A DNA stretch of 64,000 nt. It comes from Adiantum capillus-veneris. Its lineage: Eukaryota > Streptophyta > Polypodiopsida > Polypodiales > Pteridaceae. The translations under genes and the position numbers were made by a program. Each line of letters begins with the position of its first letter. Position 1 is the first letter of the stretch. The notes under the pieces are model-generated. The model was given only the letters and a program-made list of their open reading frames with translations. It had not been told where the DNA came from and did no database searches. The DNA lies in assembly GCA_014529385.2 (NCBI GenBank), contig CM043944.1, forward strand, positions 91,567,914 to 91,631,913, read 5' to 3'. Positions 48,246 through 58,881 of the stretch are shown here, in pieces.

Positions 48246-48818
48246 ATGATACCCAAATGGTCTCAGGAAATTGTTAGCATTCTTTCCTTTGGAGGTAGGT
48301 TTGATAACACGGAAGACAGATCCAAACAACAAACAATTCGACAAACCAAAAACTTCCAGTTGATTGCAGGACGGCTGTATCATCTAGGATCGGACCAAAT
48401 TCTACGATTATGTATAAATCCGGAGGAATTCGAGTGTTATCTTGAAGAAGCACATGTCCAGGATTGTGCATTTCATTGTTCAACAGTGAAAACACACCAG
48501 AGACTGAAACAGTTAGGGGTTTATTGGCCAACTATGTACGTAGACACACATGCTTATGTTAACAATTGTACCATATGTAGTGACAAACGGCCAGTAGATT
48601 ACGCGACATTGTTTCAGGTAAACATTGCACCTGCATGGAGTCAATATATCATTGATTTCTTAACCACAAGGAAGTTTCTTGAAAACATAACAAGAGCACG
48701 AAAATGGGCTATAGAGCTGGAGGCTCGTGACTTTCAGTTAATTGGGAACCAACTCTATTGTCCTGAGGAAAGGACAATCAACTTAGAATATGTGCAAGTG
48801 AAAATGAATACCTGCTGA
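48246..48818 (+). pseudogene. Gypsy A integrase N-terminal domain, first copy plus start of second
   Basis: FQLIAGRLYHLGSDQIL, EEAHVQDCAFHCS, VYWPTMYVDTHAYVNNCTIC is a complete HHCC-like module. About 110 residues later FQLIGNQLYCPEERTI begins a second module that runs into 48872-50008 (HEHNGISGGHFSGDKM, IWWPTLHMDAKEFVKRCDAC). B has both modules. The stop at 48818 separates the two frames. Confidence 0.85.
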
Positions 48819-50008
48819 TTCTAGAACATGAACATAACGGAATAAGTGGAGGCCATTTTTCAGGCGATAAGATGGCAAAAATTGTCTTAACCACAGGAAT
48901 ATGGTGGCCTACATTACATATGGATGCTAAAGAGTTTGTAAAGCGTTGTGACGCATGTCAGCACACCAAGGTGCTGATAAAGAGGGATGAGATGCCACTA
49001 CGGCCAATGATGGGAGCAAGGGCATTTACAAAATGGGGCATTGATTTTGTGGGACCTATTTCACCCCCTGCATATCGCACCCATACCCAATATATCATTG
49101 TGGCTACGGACTATCTCACAAAATGGGCGGAAGCCAAGGAAACACAAAAAGCAGATGCACGAGCCACTGCACAATTTTTGTATGAGAATGTTTTTGTACG
49201 ATACAGTTTACCAATAGAAATGGTCAGTGATCGTGGAACACATTTTCTTAATGAAGTCATTGAATATCTGCTAGAGGAATTCATGGTCATACATAGGAAA
49301 TCTGCTCCATACCATCCACAGGAAAATGGACAAGCTGAGGCCACAAATAAAACACTATGCATAGTTCTCACTAAAATTGTATCAAAGACAAGAAGAGATT
49401 GGAACCAGCAACTACACTCAACACTATGGGCATACAGGGTAGCTTACAAAACATCGATAGGAACGACACCGTACAACATGGTGTTTGGCCTAAATGCTAT
49501 ATTACCCATAGAGTTTTTAATTCCAACTCTACGAGTAGCAAAATTCTTAGAACGGACAGGGCATGAGCTCTCTTCAATAATAGATGACCTTGAAAAGCTA
49601 GATGAACTTCGCTTGAGAGCTATAGCTTCGATCTATGCTAAAAAGAGAAGGCAAAAGGAGTTTTTTGACAAGCATGTGCGCACGAAAGAGTTCAAAACAG
49701 GTGATTATGTACTTGTTTATACCTTGAAGCAACATGCCAAGAAACTTAAAAAGCAAGGGATGGGACCCTTTGTGATTAGTGATCTATCACAAAGAGGAGA
49801 TGCCAAGCTTGCTACATTAGCAGGAGAAGAAATGCCAAATTGGATTAGTGGGTGTCGGTTGAAGAAATATCATTTACCACTAACACAGGATATGCTTCAA
49901 CAACTCCATCAAGGAAAACAACGAATGAAGGAGAAAGAGAGGGTACGAGAAGAAGCTCAAGCAGAAGCAAAAGAACGCATTGCAAAAAGAAGGCTTCTAC
50001 GACAATAA
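48819..50008 (+). pseudogene. Gypsy A integrase, second N-terminal module and catalytic core
   Basis: Second zinc-binding module (CDACQ), core with Asp in KWGIDFVGP, Asp in MVSDRGTHF, Glu in ENGQAEATNK, then the C-terminal region FKTGDYVLVYTLK and a Lys/Glu/Gln-rich end. 378 codons open from 48872. The DDE triad is complete. The frame continues past the 50008 TAA through DEDTVEPIIAIKVG toward protease 2, suggesting the two were one polyprotein. Confidence 0.92.
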
Positions 50009-50442
50009 CAACAATGTGGATGACCGTTGCGAATCAATGCCATTCGACTAACGAATTTCGATGAAGACACAGTGGAGCCAATAATTGCAATCAAAGTGGG
50101 GGTAGCAATCAAGTGGAATCGACGGCATTGCTTGATTCTGGAGCTCAAGCAAATCTGATCTCTTATGGATTATACAAACTGCTCAAGCCCACAGGTCAAC
50201 TTCTTCCTACTCCACAAGTGCTGGAAAGTAGTACATCACATTTGTTGAAAACATTGGGTTGGACTATATTGCATGTACAAGTACATCAATATATTTACCC
50301 ACACAAATTTTATGTGGTCGAGGATGAAAGCACACAACATCCCATGATGTTGGGACAACCTTGGCAAAAAGAGTACAATGTGCAGATAGATTGGAATGTG
50401 AATGCTGTCAAAATTCAACAGGTGATATCCTTTGCTCAGTAA
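50009..50442 (+). pseudogene. Gypsy A second retropepsin-like domain, after integrase
   Basis: EPIIAIKV, then (after loss of one base in a G-run near 50098-50102) ESTALLDSGAQANLIS, LGWTILHVQVHQY, and HPMMLGQPWQKEY. This is the full motif order of a retropepsin with an intact D-S-G-A loop. R1 has a degenerate homologue in the same relation to the WVPK tail. Its location downstream of integrase is unusual for Ty3/gypsy. Confidence 0.8.
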
Positions 50443-50454
50443 CCCCCAATGAAT

Positions 50455-51126
50455 CAGCTATAGGCAATGCAATCACTGGATAAAAAGCCAAAAGCAAGGA
50501 TGCCACCAAAAAGCAAATAGGAAACTGCCAACCATGTTCAGTACAGGTATGACCAGTCATCGGCCGCAGTGAAAAGATCAGAGTTAGTACCAAGAGAAAA
50601 ACAAATATGGGTGCGAAAGGATAGAAATGACATGGCAGACAAAAAACAATACAATGGAAGAATTCAACCGAAGCAGATAGTTTGACCAATAACCAAGGGA
50701 ATAAAACAAATATGGATCCCAAAGAAAATGCTCAGCAATAACTCAAATGCGACTCGCATTTGAATTCCAAAACCGAAGCAAAAGGACCTCCCTTCAGTAC
50801 AAGCAACATCGAAAGGCAAACAGCTGCATATGAAACCAACAAACCGATTTATGTGGGTGCCGATCAGCAACCAAACAATGGCAACCAAGGCAGTAGCAAG
50901 AAAACTACAAAAACCGGCAAAGAAATGCTACCAATGGAAAGAAAAAGAGACAAGGTCTACGGCCAATTCCGCCACCAAAATTCTCTCCAAGGAGATGACT
51001 ACGGCCATAACAACAGATGAGGCAAAGCAACTACCTTTTGCAAGAAAGACCATCAAACAAAGAGCAGTAGAGTTACATATTTTACTTGCAAAGAAAACAA
51101 GAAACCTCGACGGCGAATGCCAATAA
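50455..51126 (+). pseudogene. Gypsy A basic tail with repeated (I/M)W(V/I)xK motifs
   Basis: KQIWVRKDRN, then KGIKQIWIPKKML, then NRFMWVPISN, in a Lys/Gln-rich context ending in a stop at 51126. Frame interruptions near 50685 and 50765. The counterpart in R1 is 35-510. Unknown function. Confidence 0.55.
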
Positions 51127-51290
51127 GCATCTTGCTTATACCCTTCTCTTGCACAGCATTAATTTTTCCATGCATTGACCGAGTATGCATGATATAGGGC
51201 CACAGTACACAGCCAAGCATTAGAAAAAAAATTTCACCCTATGCGCGGAAAATACTCCGAGGCGATACCTTGTCGGACGGGAGGACTTCG

Positions 51291-51305
51291 GCTAGGAGGG
51301 GGGGC
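51291..51305 (+). promoter_or_regulatory. Internal PPT-like purine tract
   Basis: GGCTAGGAGGGGGGG resembles the element's 3' PPT (AGCAAGGAGGGGGGAAG). Role unproven. Confidence 0.4.
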
Positions 51306-51479
51306 ATTCTCAAATGCGGAGCCAATGGCAGAAAGAGCAAAAAAGGGCATGATTTTCGACTATTTTTAAGGGTTGTTGATTGATTGCAAAATTTTCTGGA
51401 CTAACCCAAGTACGTATGCCCTTATACAACATGAATCTATAGGTATATGGGACCAAACGCCAAATCAAGCCCCTAGGTG

Positions 51480-51493
51480 TGTGTATATAAGTA
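51480..51493 (+). promoter_or_regulatory. Possible internal TATA box
   Basis: GTGTATATAAGTAG in the spacer, 2.5 kb upstream of the accessory ORF. Sequence only. Confidence 0.35.
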
Positions 51494-52911
51494 GAAATAG
51501 TCATTTTTCGAGCAAAATATTGGTAAAACGAAGAAATCCAGCCATAAAAATTGCATGTGAGTGTATATAATGTTTTGCGGTGATGTTTTTGATTTATTAT
51601 GATTTTTGGGGATTTTCGGGGTTTGATTTGCTATTTTCCTTTTATTTTTGCTAATTTTCGGCAAAGAAACTTCAAAAATACAAAAAGCAGGTGAAAAACG
51701 ATCGTAATGAAAAAAATGAAAATATGGAGATGATCAATGACTATAGGACAACCTATGGTACAATGGGGGTGCAATTATGAGACTGGAACGGAAAGCGTGT
51801 TTTGGCAAGATTTTGACCGAAACGCCAAATTTCTGGTAAGCAGGGCAAATGGAGTCCAAATCAAGAAATTTTTGAGCCTAAACCGCATCTCGCAAAGAAG
51901 TTAGGAGCACATGTCAAATTTCATGAAAAGTGATTCGGGGACCTCTATTATAAGAAATTTTCACTTTATTTTTAGCTCATTTTCACTATTGACCTTTGAG
52001 AGAGAGCTTCTGCCACCTAGAGCGAATGGAACTTCCAGCAGCTTCTACGACGCGCATGACTACCCGACGGGCTTCAGACATGAGAGGTAGGCTCACCACC
52101 TTGAGCTTTTCGCGCATGTTTGTCGTTTTGTTGCGAAAACTAGTGTAGCGTTCACACAGAAAGCGGGCAGTAGAGACTTACAACTAGAATTGACCACCTA
52201 ACGGCTAACCCAAAAGCAATGAGACTTCATCGAAAAATTACCCTAGCATAGGAGACCAGTCTTGGATGCCCAAAGGTAGTAGAAAAACATCGGGAAAACC
52301 CCTAATTCCTAGAATCCCGCAAGAGGCCACCAAATGGGAAATCGGCGAAGAGACGCCCAAATGCTACCAAAATTCATAGGTAGGAGCATCTCGACATGCT
52401 CGACAAGTCTATGTAGCCCACATGACCAAAAGGTGACCCGAAGCGGCACTAAACTTCAGAAACGGCATCAGACACACAAAGCGTCAAATAGCTCTCGCGG
52501 CCAAACCGCATCTCCGTTTGCCAACAAACTTCACGAGTGGCTTTCCTAGACCATCAACAACCAAGTCCTATGGTGGTAGACCACCACAAGTCATTGAAGA
52601 CATGTAAATGCAACCACGGGTGCTTCTAGAGCGACAAATTGCCAAATGGAGCTCCGGTGAAGCCAAAGCCAAAGTCAAAAAAAACCATACGGCAAGGATC
52701 CCCAAGGGATCGGGAAGCTATGGAGACCAACATCAAGAACTTTCATCGCCGAAAAGCACTCCAAAAGTCAGAAAACAGCTCGGAGGCTCTGAAATCCACA
52801 CAGGGAGTTACTTTCTATCCATTTGACTTTTTTGTTGAAATTAGGCTTAAAAGGGACTGAGTGGGACTAAGGGCAGGCACCAGTAGCAGTTTCCATTAAA
52901 AAATCATCAGG

Positions 52912-53958
52912 AGACATCCTACGCGTAGGATATCTCAAGGCCATTTTTGGGCACAGAACCCAACAACTCTCATCACACATATTTTTTGAGTAGCCTTTAC
53001 ATGCTAGCCACCAAGTTTCATCACATTTGGACCAAAATTGACCTCATATGTAGGGAAAAAACGCAAAGTCAGGGCATAGAGGCAATAATGGTGGGCCATA
53101 GACCTACCAAAACTTGTCCAAATCACATGAAACTTGCATAACACATTCATGAGCACATAGCCAACCAATCTGTGTGGTCACTTGCAAAAATTGATGAAGT
53201 AGACATCCTACGTGTAGGATGTCTATTTGACATTTTTGGTCTACAAAGGGTATTTTTACATTCCAGATCTTATCATATCACCTTCAAGAGCTCATATATC
53301 AAGTTTGAAGCCATTCTAATCATTTTTGACCCCCAACACCTCAAATATACACTTTTTGAACCCAAAAACACTACACAGGGTCATACCAACATCAAATCTT
53401 GTTCAAATCAAAATCCATGAGCATGGCCATGTTCCACAGGCTAAGAGCTACCCACAGAACAAATCTCAAGCCATTTTGATGAAATAGACATCCTACGCGT
53501 AGGATGTCTCCAGCATGTTTTTGAACTTCTGTGCAAAGAATGACATCATGGGAGCCAATACCATGGTGCAAGGAGCCCATATATCAATTTTCAACCCATT
53601 TGGATATCATTTGCTACCTATTGTGGACTTTCTACCCAATTTGTGACCTAAAGCCTGAATCAGCCCAAAAATCCACTTTTTGATGCCCAAATCCAAATCC
53701 AATCACATAGCCATGTTGTACAGGCCAAGGACCACCAGCATGTCAAGTATCACCAAAACCTGATGAAAAAGACATCCTACGCGTAGGATGTCTAGATGAT
53801 AAATTTTTGCCAAAATTGTACTGTGAGCACATGCAGAGTTTCACAAGTTCCTTTTAAGTTTTATTTTCAAATTTCAAGTCATTTGGATAGTAAAAACTCA
53901 GTTTCTCAGCTGATATGGAAAAAACTCTAACTTCGGACTACTGAGTGCATTAGGATCT
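52912..53958 (+). repeat. ~285-bp diverged tandem repeat with palindromes P5-P8
   Basis: P5 52912, P6 53201, P7 53486, P8 53770 (each 24 bp): spacings 289, 285, 284. P7 and P8 are perfect. The DNA between them is related but diverged (shared CATATATCAA, CATGTT-ACAGGC-AAG blocks), and TGATGAAA precedes P6-P8. Confidence 0.88.
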
Positions 53959-56900
53959 ATGGCAGCCGCAAAGTCACCGGCAAAGAAGAAAAGGATGACC
54001 ATAAAGGATTATTTGGAAGAAGTAGAGCCCTTCGTCATACTAGAGGTAACTCTAAAGCCAACCAGCACGTGGATCCAAGAGGACTTTCTAGAGTCCAATG
54101 ATCTAAAGATCTACCAAGGCGTGTTCAAAGACACCGAAGGAAATGTGATAGAGCTACCAATGCTACCACGGGAGCTCAATGAGTTCGTCAGAAGAAAGAT
54201 GGCAGAGTATCTGGAGAAGATTGATCTCCACAATTATTTTGAAGTTGTGCCGAAAAGTATTGACATAAAAAGAGTATGGGAATTTGTGACGACAATCAAG
54301 GAAGATGGAGTGGCATGAGTTACGGATCTACAGGGCAAGCTAGACACGGAGATTATAATCACGGAGAGAGTGGTGGCAGTTGCACTAGACCTCTCCAACA
54401 AAGGGGATAGTGTAACGAAGAAGAGACGAAGTAAAGGTGTACACTGAAAAGAAAGGAAACTACACCTTTGAAGACATTTCCAACCCTAAAGTGGAAACCA
54501 TGAGGCAGCTGTACAATCAGTATTTCCATATGTGTGCAAAGCGGCCACAAAAGTACAGAAGGCCACCTGGAGCAATTGCCACAACATTCACCTGGGCAAT
54601 GCAGAAAAGCAAGCCGAAGGTAATCAATTATGCAGCTTATATACATGATAATCTGGTGAAGATGGGCAACAAGAACCCCACATACATTGTGCCGGTGAGC
54701 TAATCACGAAAGTGATTTATGGGGCATTGCATGCCAAGGGAAGATGGCCTGACCCTCCTTCACAGAACGACTGGCTGAGGCTCAAGGAAGATAAGGAAGA
54801 GGAACGGCCCAAAGCACCAAGGGTTGCCACTAGGTTGAAATGCCGGTTAGAAACCGCAAGAAGAGTAGCCACGGCTAGAGCGGCTAATGGAAAGTTTCAG
54901 AGCCGAAAGAGCCCTCAAAGGAGATTTGAATGAGCTATGGAAGCTGTCTCTAGAAGCAATGTCGGGATCATCTCGAAGGGTGCACAGAGACAGATTTGAC
55001 GACTATATTAAGAATTTTGAGATTCTGGATGCCACGGCGGAAAATATCCCACATGTACCATTTACGGAAGCAGAAGTGGAGCAAGTCCGACGGCAACTGC
55101 TAGAGGAGCAAGAAGGCCAAGAGAGAGAGAGAAAGACAAAGGCGGACCGGGATTTCAAGAAAAATCCGACAACTCCATCGTCCAGCCCTGAGTCAAGCCC
55201 ACCGCCCTCACCACCTCCTCGTAGCCCTCCACAAACTCAACAGAGAGAGGAGCAAGACAAACCTGAAGATCAAGAGGAGTCAAGGCAAGAATAGAGCCAA
55301 GAGAAAGAACCAAAAGAAGAAGCTAAGCCTAAAAGTGAGCAGCCAGAGCCAAATGAATCAAGGTATAACACATTTCTAGACCTACTGGCTGTCGGATATT
55401 CAAAAGAAGAGGCTGCCACAGTCGCATTTGACTTGGAAAGCACGGGGCCCAAAGAGCAAATGCAGAGTTTGCGGTTAGTGGAGCTAAAGGAGATGGACAC
55501 TGATACAGTGGACCTACACCAACCCACCAATGATTGGGATGTGCTCATGACCAAGCTAACCGGGCTAAGGGCACAGTCAATGGCCATAGAAAGTGAAATG
55601 GCAACTCTCAAATCCACTGAAGTGTAGATAAAGCTTGAAGTCGACACTTTACAAAAACAAAGACAAAGGAAGATAAAGAGAGAAGCAGAGCTGCAAGCTA
55701 GTCTGGAAAAGGCATTGCAAAGATGCCAGGAGATGGAAAGAGAAAATCACGAAGCAGCTCAAAGACTGCAAGGAACCGAAGAGGAATATAGACAACTCAG
55801 CAAGTCATTGACAGATGCAGAGAGGGAAAGGGATAACCTAACCCTACAACTTGCTGAGGAGTCCAAGGAAGTTGAAGCAATGCGGAATGCCAAAGAGAAG
55901 GCAGAAATAGAGCAAGAGGCTAGCCAGGATGAGGTCCTTGAGCTCAAGGACCAGCTTAAAGTTAAAGATCAAACCATCCAGTGGCTACGAGCATCTCCTG
56001 CCAGAGTTAGAGCTCCTAGCTCGACTCACACCACTTCAGAGAGCCAGATCTATGAAGAACAAATGAAAGAGCTCCAGAAAGAGTTGACCTTAGAGAAGAA
56101 GCAAAGGTTGATGATGGCAGAAGGGTCGGTGGCTATGCAAACACGCATGGAAGAAGAGTAGAAGGCAATGCAAGATGAGCTAGAAAATATCAAGAGAAAG
56201 CTTGAGGAGGCGGAGAAGATAAACGCCGATTTGAACGACCTCCTTGTGAACATGGGCAAACAAGCTGAAGCAGAGAAACAAACATTCCAAAAGCAGATAG
56301 AAGAGCTAAGAGGCCAGCACGCAGAAGAGCAGGCAAGCAAAGGGCCAACAGCCATGGAAGGCATAGACCTAGAGAATGTGGCAGATACTGTGGACACACC
56401 CATGCAAGAGGAAATCCTAGTAGGACCCTCTCAAGAGCCACAAGATCTGACACAAGAAGAGGAAGAGAAGATGCGCAAGGCCATAGAAGCAGAAATCAGA
56501 GAAACGGCCAAGGAAGCCTTGGAATGGGAGCAGAGGGTTTTTAAATCCATGACCATTCAGAAGATAGACGCTAGCAACCTTCAGCGTGAATGGCTACAAC
56601 CCTCTCTCCCATATCCTTTGCTAAAGTACGAAGCCGCCACAATCAACACGAGAATCAGAGAAGAGTCAATAGTGTCACTCTACACAACAGATATCTCCAA
56701 GCCTGAAGGGGTAAAGTTGATAGTCGACTCCCAGCCCAGGTGGAGAAAGGCATGGCTGTTGAAGTATCCACAGTACCTAATCCATTTGGTAGAGGCACCC
56801 AAAATCATCAGAGATAACCTAAGCTTCTTTCCTCTACCAAGGATGCGGACGTGGAAGGCCCAAGAGCTACTACAAAGAAGCCAACCCACTTGGCTAAACT

Positions 56901-57316
56901 ATCCAAATCTTCGAGGCTTGAAGGCAGGCGAGAGAATAAGTGTTCAATACATGGTAAAAACCCTAAAGGGCGCCATCACTAGCTCGCCTGACCTTTCTTG
57001 CATTATGTTGAGAAAGATCTACAAAACCCTTTTGCCAGTCTTCGAGACGTTCAAACTGGGCCAGGCGACAAACAACATCTTCTTCTTTCAAGATACTTAC
57101 AGATGTGCATACGATCTATCTGGTCAGCCCTCCAAGGAGGTGATACGTGCATTGTACCAAAGGATCATGTTTTTGCCATCCTATCACCTCCAGGCCTTTG
57201 AAGAAGCTTTCTACACCGGCTTCTTCACCATCAGCACCGACATATTCAGCCCAACACTATTGGATTTACATGCAAGATACGAGTCGCTGCTCAAAATGCG
57301 AGAAACCATAAGATGA
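53959..57316 (+). pseudogene. Gypsy A accessory ORF: coiled coil plus unknown C-terminal domain
   Basis: A reading unit of about 1,100 codons starting MAAAKSPAKKKRMTIKDYLE. The N-terminal part (53959-54880) is spread over two frames by about three indels and one TGA. From 54887 a single frame runs to 57316 with TAGs at 55292, 55625 and 56159, each fitting CAG. It has a Pro/Ser/Glu-rich low-complexity stretch (55165-55290), a long Glu/Lys/Leu coiled coil (55620-56340), and a globular-looking C-terminus (SLPYPLLKYEAATIN, FFPLPRMRTWKAQEL, FFFQDTYRCAYDLSG). No membrane segment, so not an obvious envelope protein. Position matches the env-like slot of some plant gypsy elements. Family unknown. Confidence 0.7.
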
Positions 57317-57351
57317 AGAAGCAGCTCAACAGCCATGTCGGGGACGACATG

Positions 57352-57368
57352 AGCAAGGAGGGGGGAAG
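57352..57368 (+). promoter_or_regulatory. Gypsy A polypurine tract
   Basis: AGCAAGGAGGGGGGAAG directly before the 3' LTR. Confidence 0.9.
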
Positions 57369-58299
57369 TGTTAGAAGCTAAACACACCCTACGAAAAATG
57401 ACGGCTCGGCAGATTATCATTTTTTGTAATTATTCATTTATTGAGAAAACCCGACATTTCACCTTGTAAATATTGGGGCTTACAGAAGTTTCCAGATTGT
57501 ATCCCAGTTTGACATTTAGATTGAGTAGATGGTTAATTTGGAACTTTAGGGTTTGAGAATTGTAAGGTATTTATACCACTTTTTGACATAAATGAAAAAA
57601 CCTTTTGTCATTTTAATTTTTTTTTTTGAAGTCTGTGAGTGAGCATACTGTGTACAAGAGAGAGTGAGAGCCTCATCTTGATGCTACGTGCATACCGGTG
57701 GTCGGAATCGAGTGCGGAGAAGTGCAGCATGTTACCCTCGACAAGAGCTACGTACAGATACCTACATTGTGCGCGTACGGTCCGGTTTAGCGAGCTCCAT
57801 CTACGAGCTTCATCCGGTGATTTGGTGAGCATACATTGTCCGATTTTTCATTGCAGCATATCCACACGTTCACATTGAGTAGAGATACACATTAGGCACT
57901 TTAGATTTTGGAAATGAAGACCTGCAAATTTTGGCCAAACATCCTACGTGATTTTGCACCGGGTGTTTTGGGTTGGGGTTTTGGTTCATAGACCTTAGGG
58001 AGAGCGACCTATTGGTGTTAGTAGGGTCTCCTTCAAGTTCTGTGGTGTTTTGAGATTGTTTGATGGGTGTTCGGCTCTAGATAGCGTTGTAGGAAGTTTC
58101 CTCTTATGCACTCTTGAAGGCTGTGACTTAGACATTGGGTATACACCTCTGTAGGAATTAAATAGGAGTCGATCGAGTGTAGGTTGACACCCTATGCTTG
58201 CTTCCACGCACCTGCGGGTCGAGCTTCGTCCTTAGCTGAAAAATCTTGTTAGGTGAGTTCTCGCTGTGATGACGTCCGTCGCGGCGTATCCATCCAACA
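57369..58299 (+). repeat. Gypsy A 3' LTR
   Basis: 931 bp, TATA-like site at 57566-57577, followed by TSD GTAAT. Differences from the 5' LTR are largely CG to TG or CA. Confidence 0.97.
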
Positions 58300-58881
58300 G
58301 TAATGAATCCTATGATGGCCCAAACAATACAAAACGAATAAACCTAGTAGAACCTAGAGAGACTGCAAGACTAGTCTACATAGCAACATATTTAAGCGCA
58401 AAAGAAGAAGAGTTGTTATACAACTCGTCGAGGAGTATAGAGATGTTTTTGCATGGTCATACAAGGACCTCAAGGGGGTGGATCCATCGATATGTCAACA
58501 CACAATTCCCTTGAAATGCTAAAACCAGCAGATAACATCCCCATACCTATAATGACACTTTTGCCAAACAAATTAAAGAGGAGATCAATAAGTTCAAGGA
58601 GGCAAAATTCATCTATGAGATGGAACACATTGATTGGGTGTCACCTATTGTGGGTGTCCCCAAGAAAAATGGAAAATTATGCATACATGTGAATCTCAAA
58701 AAGGTGAATGTTGCAACCATAAGGGATAACTATCCCTTGACAATCACAAGATTATGCATACGTGTGAATATCAAAAAGGTGAATGCTGCAACCATAAGGG
58801 ATAACTATCCCTTGTCAATCACAAACGCCATGTGCTAAAGTGGCAGGCAAACACACCTACTCTTTCCTCGATGGGTTCTTA
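58300..58881 (+). pseudogene. Gypsy B reverse transcriptase, first part
   Basis: SYDGPNNTKRINLVEP continues the B frame across the A insertion. Then HIDWVSPIVGVPKKNGKL and a VNLKKVNVATIRDNYPLT segment that is duplicated in frame (75 bp, copies at 58677 and 58752). Ends SFLDGF at the MITE insertion. Confidence 0.85.
58677..58826 (+). repeat. 75-bp in-frame tandem duplication in B RT
   Basis: Two 25-codon copies with a few differences; single in A. Confidence 0.9.

Larger units (their letters stand above)
51127..52911 (+). other. Gypsy A internal non-coding spacer
   Basis: No coding region. Contains a purine tract (GGCTAGGAGGGGGGG, 51291-51305), a TATA-like GTGTATATAAGTAG (51480-51493) about 180 bp on, and otherwise mixed DNA. 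Confidence 0.6.
38716..58299 (+). mobile_element. Gypsy A: giant Ty3/gypsy element, 19.6 kb
   Basis: 931-bp LTRs at 38716-39646 and 57369-58299, both TGTTAGAAGC...CCAACA, and a target duplication GTAAT at 38711-38715 and 58300-58304. Internal order: PBS, 1.8-kb leader with four palindromes, gag, knuckles, coiled coil, protease 1, RT, RNase H, doubled integrase N-terminus, integrase, protease 2-like domain, basic tail, 2.8-kb non-coding spacer with four more palindromes, long accessory ORF, PPT. LTR divergence of a few percent and many stops indicate an old copy. It is inserted in B, a relative. Confidence 0.97.

Noticed and set aside
40187-53793. The spaced palindromes as a CRISPR array
   Set aside because: Spacings of 124-443 bp and diverged repeat-like spacers do not fit, and the DNA is plant retroelement sequence.
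53959-57316. Accessory ORF of A as a viral-type envelope protein
   Set aside because: No signal peptide, furin-like site or membrane helix is visible; only the position fits.
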